The notes under the pieces are model-generated. The model was given only the letters and a program-made list of their open reading frames with translations, searched no databases and was not told the DNA's origin. A DNA stretch of 64,000 nucleotides, from contig NZ_JACSET010000006.1 in assembly GCF_014334325.1 (NCBI RefSeq), positions 97,459 to 161,458 of the forward strand. The letters run 5' to 3'. This document shows, piece after piece, positions 18,067-25,240 of the stretch. This stretch comes from Treponema sp. Marseille-Q4130 (GTDB taxonomy: Bacteria; Spirochaetota; Spirochaetia; Treponematales; Treponemataceae). Each line of letters opens with the position of its first letter. Positions within the stretch are counted from its first letter, which is position 1. The position numbers and the translations under genes were made by a program.

Positions 18067-18486
18067 TTACGCCGTAACCGGCTTGTACGCGATTTTCGTC
18101 AAAATAGGCAGTTTGCTTTGCGCAAGTTCGAGCGCGCGGTGAGCCTGCTTTACGTCGACACCGCCGATTTCGAATAAAATCATACCCGGCTTGATAACCG
18201 CAGCCCAGAATTCGGGCGCACCTTTTCCCTTACCCATGCGGACTTCAGCCGGCTTTTTTGAAATAGGCTTGTCGGGGAATACGCGGATCCACACTTTACC
18301 TTTGCGGCTGAGTTCGCGGTTGATCGCGACACGGCACGCTTCGATAACCGTCGCTTTGAGCCACGTCGGCTCGGTCGCGACGAGCGCTATGTCGCCGAAA
18401 TCTATATGATTGTTGCGCGTTGCGTTTCCTTTTTCTCTACCGCGCTGCACTTTACGGTGCAATACTCTTTTCGGACTGAGCGGCAT
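18067..18486 (-). CDS. rplP: Ribosomal protein L16 (uL16)
   Basis: A 139-residue protein at the A-site of the 50S subunit. Motifs are [63 protein letters not shown] and the ILFEIGGV end. Length is standard. It starts 3 bases after rpsC. Confidence 0.98.
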   Translation of the reverse strand: MPLSPKRVLHRKVQRGREKGNATRNNHIDFGDIALVATEPTWLKATVIEACRVAINRELSRKGKVWIRVFPDKPISKKPAEVRMGKGKGAPEFWAAVIKPGMILFEIGGVDVKQAHRALELAQSKLPILTKIAYKPVTA

Positions 18487-18489
18487 ACC

Positions 18490-19215
18490 TTAACTCCTTG
18501 CCTGTTTTTCGGACTGCGCCGGAGCGCGTTCGCGGCGGCCTTTGCGCACAAGCTGGCCGGCATCTTCGTTCTGTTCGACGCCGTAATTCATACCGTTGTA
18601 CACCCAAACTTTGACACCGATTTTGCCGTACGTCGTCTGCGCTTCATACGTGCCGTAGTCGATATCGGCTCTCAGCGTGTGAAGCGGGACGCGTCCTTCT
18701 TTGTGCTCTTCGGTACGCTTCATGTCCGCGCCTCCGAGACGACCGGCGAGACGGATCTTGATGCCCTGAGCGCCGGCGCGTACCGCGTTGTTGATCGCCT
18801 GCTTTAAAGCCCTGCGGTACGAACCGTGACCTGCAAGCTGGCGGCCGACGTTTTCGGCTATAAGCCTCGCGTTCAAATCGGCACGCTTGATCTCTTTGAT
18901 TTTGATCTGCACCTTTTTCGGTTCAAGCTGCTTTTGAATCTGCGCGCTGATCGTTTCGATCGTTGCACCTTTGACGCCGATGATGACACCGGGACGCGCC
19001 GTATGGATCACGATCGTCACACGCTGCGGATGGCGGATGATTTCGACTTCCGCAATGTCGGCGTTTTTGCATTCCGGAAGATTTGCAATCATCTTGCGGA
19101 TTTTCAAATCTTCGAGGACGAGACCCGCATATTCGCGGGGATCCGCATACCAGCGAGACTGCCATGTTTTGTTTACGCCGAGGCGCAAACCGATAGGATT
19201 AACTTTCTGACCCAC
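18490..19215 (-). CDS. rpsC: Ribosomal protein S3 (uS3), GTG start
   Basis: A 241-residue mRNA-entry protein. I place the start at the GTG at 19215, which gives the family N-terminus [13 protein letters not shown], one base after the rplV stop. The longer frame beginning at 19239 would run into rplV. The KH domain motif is [14 protein letters not shown], and the C-terminal half has [25 protein letters not shown]. The last 20 residues form a Lys-, Arg-, Gln- and Ala-rich tail. Confidence 0.96.
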   Translation of the reverse strand: MGQKVNPIGLRLGVNKTWQSRWYADPREYAGLVLEDLKIRKMIANLPECKNADIAEVEIIRHPQRVTIVIHTARPGVIIGVKGATIETISAQIQKQLEPKKVQIKIKEIKRADLNARLIAENVGRQLAGHGSYRRALKQAINNAVRAGAQGIKIRLAGRLGGADMKRTEEHKEGRVPLHTLRADIDYGTYEAQTTYGKIGVKVWVYNGMNYGVEQNEDAGQLVRKGRRERAPAQSEKQARS

Positions 19216-19216
19216 T

Positions 19217-19573
19217 TTATTTTCCCGCCTTTTCGTCAACGACGACAGTAATATGACACATACGCTTTAAAAGCTGATCTGCGCGGCCACGTGCTCGGAA
19301 CCAAATCCGCTTGAGCCGCGGGCCTTCGTCGATTTTGATTTCTTTGACGTACAGCATATCTTCATCAAGCTTGCTGTTCGCGTTGAGCGCGTTCGACACG
19401 GCCGACTTGAGCGTTTTGCCGATGAGGCGCGCGCCTTTTTGCGGCATGTTTTCAAGAATGACCGCAGCTTCGGAACAGCGCTTTTGATTTATCACACGGG
19501 CGACGGGACGAACCTTCGTCGGCGATGCGAAAAGAAATTTCGATACAGCTCTATATCCTTTGTTTTCAGCCAT
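19217..19573 (-). CDS. rplV: Ribosomal protein L22 (uL22)
   Basis: A 118-residue protein that lines the exit tunnel. The start ATG ([10 protein letters not shown]) has AAAGGTGG at a good distance. Motifs are [15 protein letters not shown] and the end [18 protein letters not shown]. The tunnel hairpin is of normal length. Confidence 0.97.
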   Translation of the reverse strand: MAENKGYRAVSKFLFASPTKVRPVARVINQKRCSEAAVILENMPQKGARLIGKTLKSAVSNALNANSKLDEDMLYVKEIKIDEGPRLKRIWFRARGRADQLLKRMCHITVVVDEKAGK

Positions 19574-19584
19574 AGTTTCCACCT

Positions 19585-19902
19585 TTATTTAGCGGCAGGC
19601 GCAGGAGCCGCCTTCGGTGCGGCCGCCTTTGCAGCGGACTTATCGGATCCGCCGTGCGCGCGGAACACGCGGGTAGGAGAAAATTCTCCGAGCTTATGCC
19701 CGACGAGGTTTTCCGTGATATACACGGGAATCCACGACTTGCCGTTGTACACGGAAATCGTATTTCCGACCATTTCAGGGATGATCGTCGAACAGCGGGA
19801 ATAGGTCTTTATCATCTTCCTGTCCGATTCTTTGTTCATCGCCTGCACTTTTTTATAGAGGCTCTTTTCGACGAAAGGGCCTTTTTTAACCGATCTTGAC
19901 AC
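19585..19902 (-). CDS. rpsS: Ribosomal protein S19 (uS19), GTG start and Ala/Pro/Lys tail
   Basis: A 105-residue 30S head protein. The start is a GTG at 19902 behind a strong GGAGGAG site, giving [19 protein letters not shown]. Further motifs are [20 protein letters not shown] and [18 protein letters not shown]. The final 20 residues ([17 protein letters not shown] type) are an extension over the usual 90 residues. Confidence 0.96.
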   Translation of the reverse strand: MSRSVKKGPFVEKSLYKKVQAMNKESDRKMIKTYSRCSTIIPEMVGNTISVYNGKSWIPVYITENLVGHKLGEFSPTRVFRAHGGSDKSAAKAAAPKAAPAPAAK

Positions 19903-19919
19903 TGTCAGCTCCTCCGCAC

Positions 19920-20744
19920 TTACTTCTTACGGCGCGAAATAATAAATTTGCTCGACGTCTTCCGCTTATTGCGGGTTTTATAGCCTTTGCACGGCTGTCC
20001 CCACGGAGTAACGGGATTGCGTCCCTTTCCGGCGCCTTCACCGCCGCCGAGCGGGTGATCGACAGGGTTCATCGCCATACCGCGAACCGTCGGGCGGACG
20101 CCCATCCAGCGTCTGCGGCCTGCTTTGCCGAGCCGCACATTCATGTGATCTTCGTTTCCGACAACGCCGACCGTCGCATAGCACTTACTGTTGATTCTGC
20201 GCATTTCGCTCGACGGCAAGCGGATAATGACGTACTCGCCTTCATTGCCGGCGATCATCGCGCTCGTACCCGCCGAACGCGCGAGCTGTCCGCCGCGGCC
20301 GAGCTGCAGTTCGATATTGTGCACCGTAAAACCGACGGGAATGAGACCGAGCGGCAGTGCGTTACCGACCGTCGGAGAGGCGTTTTCGCCGGCCATAATC
20401 TTCTGTCCGACCTGCAAACCCTTCGGCGCGATGATATAGCGCTTGTCGCCGTCGGCATAATACACGAGCGCGATATTTGCGCTGCGGTTCGGATCGTATT
20501 CGATCGTCTTTACCGTACCGGGAATACCGTGTTTATTGCGTTTAAAATCGATGTCTCGATACTTCCGTTTGTGCCCGCCGCCCTGATGGCGCACGGAAAT
20601 CCGTCCGCCGCCTCCGCGGCCCGCATGAGACACCATACCTGACGTAAGTGTTTTTTCGGGTTTCTTTGCCGTCAAGTGATCTCGCACCAAGTCCACGCGT
20701 CCGCGCGTACCCGGCGTTATCGGCTTAAATATCTTAAGAGCCAT
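19920..20744 (-). CDS. rplB: Ribosomal protein L2 (uL2)
   Basis: A 274-residue protein needed for subunit joining and peptidyl transfer. Motifs are [42 protein letters not shown] and the catalytic-region signature [23 protein letters not shown]. Length is standard. It lies between rplW and rpsS. Confidence 0.98.
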   Translation of the reverse strand: MALKIFKPITPGTRGRVDLVRDHLTAKKPEKTLTSGMVSHAGRGGGGRISVRHQGGGHKRKYRDIDFKRNKHGIPGTVKTIEYDPNRSANIALVYYADGDKRYIIAPKGLQVGQKIMAGENASPTVGNALPLGLIPVGFTVHNIELQLGRGGQLARSAGTSAMIAGNEGEYVIIRLPSSEMRRINSKCYATVGVVGNEDHMNVRLGKAGRRRWMGVRPTVRGMAMNPVDHPLGGGEGAGKGRNPVTPWGQPCKGYKTRNKRKTSSKFIISRRKK

Positions 20745-20771
20745 TGTAAATCCCCTTAATCCTTAAAAAGC

Positions 20772-21056
20772 TCACACGCCTTCAAACACCTGGATCTTTT
20801 CACCAGGAGCGACGCGCACAATCGCTTTTTTATACGAAGCGGTCATACCGGGAATACCCCGAGTACGCCGCATCTTTCCGCCAATATTCATCGTCGTGCA
20901 GCCGATAACCTTTACATTAAAGAGCTTTCGAACGGCGTCTTTGATCTGTATTTTGCTCGCATCTTTGTGAACGATGAAAACGTATTTATCCTGCTCACGC
21001 AGCATATTCGCCTTTTCCGAAATAACCGGCCTGATAAGAATATCCGTGATATCCAT
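20772..21056 (-). CDS. rplW: Ribosomal protein L23 (uL23)
   Basis: A 94-residue exit-tunnel protein that docks SRP and trigger factor. Motifs are ILIRPVISEKANMLREQDKYVFIVHKDASKIQIKDAV and KKAIVRVAPGEKI. Its start overlaps the rplD stop by one base, so translation is coupled. Confidence 0.97.
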   Translation of the reverse strand: MDITDILIRPVISEKANMLREQDKYVFIVHKDASKIQIKDAVRKLFNVKVIGCTTMNIGGKMRRTRGIPGMTASYKKAIVRVAPGEKIQVFEGV

Positions 21057-21697
21057 TATTCAGCCTCCTTTTCTTTCGCCGCGTAGAACGAAGAAAGATT
21101 TTTTACCGCGCTTTCAAGGGCGATGATCTTCCGCCCGTAAAACAGGGCGTGCGCGCTCAAGCGGTTGTACGACAAAAACTGCAGCGACGGGATATTGCGT
21201 GCGGCCTGTTTGATTTTCGCATCGTCATCTTTCAGAATAAGCACCGTGCGCTCGCCTTTGGTAAAGTTGTCGAGAATCTTTACCAGATCTTTCGTTTTGC
21301 CGCTGTCGATCGTAAAATCTTCGACGACGGTAAAGCGGTCGCTCTGCGCCTGCATACTCAAAATCGATTTCATCGCCAGGCGTTTTTCTTTTTTCGGTAT
21401 CGCATAGCTGAAATCGCGCGGTTTCGGTCCGAAAATCGTACCGCCGCCTGCAAGGAGCGGAGATTTTTTATCACCTCGGCGGGCGTGTCCCGTACCCTTT
21501 TGTTTATACGGCTTCGCATTGCTGCCGTGCACTTCGGAACGACCTTTTGTACAAGCGGTTCCGACGCGCCTGTTTGCCAATTCATTCGTGACGGCATAGT
21601 AAATGACGTCTTCATTTACCGGAAGACCGAATACGGCGTCGTCAAGCGAAATCGTACGCAGCTCTTTACCGTCGACCGAAAAGACTTTCTTTTCCAT
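21056..21697 (-). CDS. rplD: Ribosomal protein L4 (uL4)
   Basis: A 213-residue protein. Motifs are RVGTACTKGRSEVHGSNAKPYKQKGTGHARRGDKKSPLLAGGGTIFGPKPRD (the tunnel loop region) and a Rossmann-like C-terminal half. In E. coli L4 represses the S10 operon; whether it does here is unknown, but the long rpsJ-rplC gap is a possible target. It lies 19 bases after rplC. Confidence 0.97.
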   Translation of the reverse strand: MEKKVFSVDGKELRTISLDDAVFGLPVNEDVIYYAVTNELANRRVGTACTKGRSEVHGSNAKPYKQKGTGHARRGDKKSPLLAGGGTIFGPKPRDFSYAIPKKEKRLAMKSILSMQAQSDRFTVVEDFTIDSGKTKDLVKILDNFTKGERTVLILKDDDAKIKQAARNIPSLQFLSYNRLSAHALFYGRKIIALESAVKNLSSFYAAKEKEAE

Positions 21698-21716
21698 AAT
21701 GAGTCACCTTCCGTCG

Positions 21717-22337
21717 TTATTTTTTTACCGCGGACTTGACGATCAGCGTGCAGTCTTTATTCCCGGGGACGGCCCCGCGAACCATAATCACTTTCAGATC
21801 CGCATCGGTTTTGACGATCTGCAGATTTTGAATCGTAACCTTTTTAAAACCCATGCGACCGGGCATTTTAATATTCTTGAACGTATGACCCGGAGTCGTC
21901 GACTGTCCGGTGCCGCCGGCTTCGCGGTGAAATTTCGAACCGTGAGAAGCGCGTCCGCCGTGAAAGCCCCAGCGTTTCATAACGCCCTGAAAGCCCTTAC
22001 CCTTCGACGTCGACGTAACGTCGAGAAAGCGGATACCGTCGAACAGTTCCATGCCGATTTGATCGCCGACTTTCACTTCTTTTTCGAAATCGCGGAATTC
22101 TTTCAATGTCCGCTTCGGCGCAATGTTTTCCGCAAATTGATTTTTATACGCTTTCGTCACTCTCGATTCTTTTACATCGTCAATTCCGAGGACGACGGCA
22201 TCGTAGCCGTTGCGCTCTTTTGTTCTCGTAGCGATGACGGTATTGGGATCGATGCGGATCACGGTTACCGGGATAAGGTTTCCGCTTTCATCGAATACCT
22301 GCGTCATCCCCACTTTTTTTGCAATCAGACCTTTCAT
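21717..22337 (-). CDS. rplC: Ribosomal protein L3 (uL3)
   Basis: A 206-residue protein. The start MKGLIAKKVGMTQVFDE is preceded by CAGGAG. The frame is open for 100 further bases upstream, but family length and the ribosome site argue against using them. The central loop KRWGFHGGRASHGSKFHREAGGTGQSTTPGHTFKNIKMPGRMG is diagnostic. It is separated from rpsJ by 150 bases, the widest gap in the rpsJ-to-rplX block. Confidence 0.97.
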   Translation of the reverse strand: MKGLIAKKVGMTQVFDESGNLIPVTVIRIDPNTVIATRTKERNGYDAVVLGIDDVKESRVTKAYKNQFAENIAPKRTLKEFRDFEKEVKVGDQIGMELFDGIRFLDVTSTSKGKGFQGVMKRWGFHGGRASHGSKFHREAGGTGQSTTPGHTFKNIKMPGRMGFKKVTIQNLQIVKTDADLKVIMVRGAVPGNKDCTLIVKSAVKK

Positions 22338-22490
22338 TCTGATACTCCTGTAAAATTTGCAAAACCTGCGCGGCATTCCGTGCCGGCTTTGCCGTAAAAC
22401 GTTTGCCTGAAAGCGCGGACGCTTCGGCTCGGCCGTCATCCCGGATCCTCGGGAGCGTACCGTATACAGCGGATTTCCGAACGGAAATCA
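22338..22490 (-). promoter_or_regulatory. Structured gap between rpsJ and rplC
   Basis: This is 150 bases without a gene inside an otherwise tightly packed operon. A perfect 7-bp hairpin with a four-base loop (GATTTCC/GGAAATC, 22472-22489) covers the rpsJ stop codon. A GC-rich stretch with partial inverted repeats follows. It may be an attenuator or processing site. Confidence 0.4.
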
Positions 22491-22796
22491 CTGTTTTACT
22501 TTTACTTCAACACCGGCAGGCAGTTCCAGCTTCATAAGCGAGTCCATCACGTCCGAAGTCGGATTCAATATGTCGATAAGGCGTTTGTGCGTGCGCATCT
22601 CAAACTGTTCGCGCGATTTTTTATTCACGTGCGGCGAACGGAGCACCGTTATCTTATTGATCTTTGTCGGAAGCGGAATCGGCCCAGAAACTTGAGCACC
22701 CGCTTTCTGAACAGTCTGCACGATGGCTTTTGCACTCTGATCGATCACTTCCACATCGTACGCATGGAGCGTGACGCGAATCTTACCACTTGCCAT
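22488..22796 (-). CDS. rpsJ: Ribosomal protein S10 (uS10)
   Basis: A 102-residue protein that also acts as the NusE transcription factor. Motifs are [61 protein letters not shown] and a VEVKVKQ end. It lies 54 bases after tuf and heads the ribosomal series. Confidence 0.98.
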   Translation of the reverse strand: MASGKIRVTLHAYDVEVIDQSAKAIVQTVQKAGAQVSGPIPLPTKINKITVLRSPHVNKKSREQFEMRTHKRLIDILNPTSDVMDSLMKLELPAGVEVKVKQ

Positions 22797-22850
22797 TATT
22801 CCTCCAATCGATGCGAACGGCGCTGCAAAGAGCGCCGCCCGTTTCGAAAA

Positions 22851-24047
22851 CTACTCGATAATCTTCGTAACCTGTCCCGATGCGATCGTGTGACCGCCTT
22901 CGCGGATAGCAAGCTTCAGACCTTCATCCATAGCGATCGGATGGATGAGTTCGCCGATGATCTTGACATTGTCGCCCGGCTTTACCATCTGAACGTTCGC
23001 TTCGAGTTCGATCGTTCCGGTGATATCCGTCGTGCGGAAATAGAACTGCGGGCGATAGCCGGAGAAGAACGGTTTTTTGCGGCCGCCTTCGGCTTCCGTA
23101 AGGACGTAGATCTGCGCTTCGAATTTCGTGTGCGGGTGGATGGAACCCGGCTTTGCAAGGACCTGACCGCGCTCGACGTCTTTCTTTTCGATACCGCGGA
23201 GGAGGATACCGACATTGTCGCCGGCCATACCCTGATCGAGGGTCTTTTGGAACATTTCGATACCCGTAACCGTCGACTTCTGCGTCGGGCGGATACCGAC
23301 GATTTCAACTTCGTCGTTCATATTGACGACACCGCGTTCGATACGACCCGTTACAACCGTACCGCGTCCGGTGATCGTAAAGATATCTTCGAGCGGCATG
23401 AGGAAGGGCTTGTCTTCGTCGCGAACGGGATCGTCGAACCACGTATCCATAGCCGTGAGCAGCTCTTCGATGCACTTCGTGTTTTCGGGATCTTCGGGCT
23501 GATTCAAGGCTTTAAATGCCGAACCTTTGATGATCGGCGTATCGGCGGAAAAGCCGTATTTTGCAATCGTGTCCTTGACATCTTCGACCGCCATTTCGGT
23601 CATATCGGCAGCTTCAGCGGCATCGAACTGATCGCATTTATTGAGGAAAACGATGATCTTCGGAACGCCGACCTGACGGGCAAGCAGCAAGTGCTCTTTC
23701 GTCTGGGGCATACAGCCGTCCGGAGCGGAAACGACGAGGATGGAACCGTCCATCTGTGCCGCACCGGTGATCATGTTTTTGATATAGTCGGCGTGTCCCG
23801 GACAGTCGATGTGCGCATAGTGGCGCTTATCGGACTGGTACTCAAGGTGACGGGTATTGATTGTGATACCGCGGGCCTTTTCTTCAGGAGCATTGTCGAT
23901 TTCGTCATACTTGAGCGCGTGGTCACCGAATTTTCTTGCACAATATTGGGTGATAGCAGCCGACAGCGTAGTCTTACCATGGTCTACGTGACCGATGGTT
24001 CCAACGTTCATGTGGGGTTTAGTTCTGACGAACTTTTCCTTTGCCAT
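22851..24047 (-). CDS. tuf: Elongation factor Tu
   Basis: A 398-residue GTPase that delivers aminoacyl-tRNA to the ribosome. The start [12 protein letters not shown] has AAGGAG at a good distance. GTPase motifs are GHVDHGKTT (P-loop, about residue 18), [12 protein letters not shown] (switch I), DCPGHADY (G3), NKCDQFD (G4) and GSAFKAL (G5). Domains II and III follow with standard length. NKCDQFD and [16 protein letters not shown] are the kind of variants seen in treponemal EF-Tu. It is the first gene of the operon driven by the promoter near 24500. Confidence 0.98.
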   Translation of the reverse strand: MAKEKFVRTKPHMNVGTIGHVDHGKTTLSAAITQYCARKFGDHALKYDEIDNAPEEKARGITINTRHLEYQSDKRHYAHIDCPGHADYIKNMITGAAQMDGSILVVSAPDGCMPQTKEHLLLARQVGVPKIIVFLNKCDQFDAAEAADMTEMAVEDVKDTIAKYGFSADTPIIKGSAFKALNQPEDPENTKCIEELLTAMDTWFDDPVRDEDKPFLMPLEDIFTITGRGTVVTGRIERGVVNMNDEVEIVGIRPTQKSTVTGIEMFQKTLDQGMAGDNVGILLRGIEKKDVERGQVLAKPGSIHPHTKFEAQIYVLTEAEGGRKKPFFSGYRPQFYFRTTDITGTIELEANVQMVKPGDNVKIIGELIHPIAMDEGLKLAIREGGHTIASGQVTKIIE

Positions 24048-24497
24048 GATTTTCTCCTTGCCGGATTTCCTAGTCCGACATTGCATAATGGTATGTGTTG
24101 CACTTTAAGCCAGAACGGGACAATTTCCAACAGAAAACGCCGCATTCGCATACACATTGTTATTTTTGAGAATGATATGATGAACGTAATTTGACGGACA
24201 AGAATTTGTATTCATACGAAATGTTCCATACTTTCGGAACATTCTTGGCCGACACCACCGATCATCATCAAACTCGCTTTGACAACTGGTTTGGCATCTT
24301 CGAGCCTCAGTCCGTTAGGACCGGTCAAAACCCCGAAATGCTTCTATAATAAACTTCCGTTGCCGACGGCAGCAGAATCCGCACTCAGGGCCGTATCCGC
24401 CTGAAAACCGAAATCGGTTGACTTTACAGGGATACCGGAGCTCGCTCCGATCGACTCTCAAAGAACCCTTTTACGCGCAAAAATGACGCGTTCTGTA
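24048..24497 (-). promoter_or_regulatory. Long leader of the tuf/S10 operon
   Basis: About 440 bases separate the predicted transcription start from tuf. On the minus strand there is a three-way-junction-like fold closed by TTTGAC/GTCAAA (24278-24329) with arms GTCC/GGAC and GGC/GCC. A perfect 8-bp hairpin AATGTTCC/GGAACATT lies further on (about 24220-24245). One minus-strand frame is open from 24215 to 24457 except for one TAG at 24344-24346, but it has no good start. This could be a regulatory leader or the remains of a gene. Confidence 0.45.
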
Positions 24498-24526
24498 GTT
24501 ATACAGTATTTGCAAAAAAGATGCAA
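24498..24526 (-). promoter_or_regulatory. Promoter of the tuf/S10 operon
   Basis: On the minus strand TTGCAT (24526-24521) and TATAAC (24503-24498) are 17 bases apart, in the gap after the HD-domain gene. No better promoter lies closer to tuf. Confidence 0.6.
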
Positions 24527-24601
24527 GAGGGAAACGAAAAAATTCCAAATTGTTGACAATATCGAGAAAAAATACTTTTTCATGTTGAAGATCCGGAAAA
24601 G

Positions 24602-25228
24602 CTATCCCTGCCGCATGTCTTTTTTTCGATCGATATAGCCGCTTTCTTCGAGGTAGCGACGGCGGGAGATAATGAGACCGATGAGTTCCTGATACATATT
24701 GTAGTCGACTTCGAGCGCGATCGGCAAAATAAAAAATTCGGTTTCGTCGCAGTACCGCTCGATAAACGCGGGATCGGTGACGAAGCCGAGACTTATCATA
24801 TTGCTGATCCTGTCGGCGCATTTTAATATTTTCGCTTTTTGGCTTCCGCTTTGGATGATGGTACGAAGGTAATCGCTTTTCGGCTCTCCTTCTTTTCGCG
24901 TCACTTCGAGGACGAGCTTGTATACTTTCCGCCCGTCTTCGTCGATATCGATTATCAAATTCGGATCGAAGCCGGGCACGTCTTCAATGACGTCGTGGAT
25001 GCACGACGCTTTCAAAAGCACCGCGTCGATATAGCCGTAGTCGATGAGTATGCTCATCGTGTCGAGCTGATGGCGGAACATATTGCCGCCGGCATGGCGG
25101 GCTTTGCCGATGAGTACCGTCGCAAGCTGCATGTACGGCGCGAGATAGATGTTTTTCAGCTGGAGCATGGATTTGTTGTCCATTCTACCCGAGCGGTCGA
25201 CGTGCATTTTGTACTTCAATCGTTTCAT
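24602..25228 (-). CDS. HD-domain hydrolase of the RelA/SpoT type
   Basis: A 208-residue soluble protein with no other domain. The HD motif set is visible: FRHQLDT (His, about residue 53), CIHDVIED (His-Asp, about residue 80) and later KILKCADRISN (Asp). This arrangement is that of the (p)ppGpp hydrolase half of RelA/SpoT proteins. Stand-alone hydrolases of this size exist, but the substrate here is not proven. It starts 12 bases after the valS stop and should be co-transcribed with it, a suggestive link between tRNA charging and alarmone removal. Confidence 0.65.
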   Translation of the reverse strand: MKRLKYKMHVDRSGRMDNKSMLQLKNIYLAPYMQLATVLIGKARHAGGNMFRHQLDTMSILIDYGYIDAVLLKASCIHDVIEDVPGFDPNLIIDIDEDGRKVYKLVLEVTRKEGEPKSDYLRTIIQSGSQKAKILKCADRISNMISLGFVTDPAFIERYCDETEFFILPIALEVDYNMYQELIGLIISRRRYLEESGYIDRKKDMRQG

Positions 25229-25240
25229 CGGCTCCGCCTC

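Noticed and set aside
22587-24194. Long plus-strand open frame of 535 codons opposite tuf and rpsJ
   Set aside because: It is an antisense shadow caused by the codon bias of tuf. It is Arg- and Phe-rich and has no recognisable domain.
24215-24457. Pyrrolysine-type readthrough of the TAG in the tuf leader frame
   Set aside because: The frame has no credible start codon or ribosome site, and no pyrrolysine genes or other sign of such decoding is present in the window.
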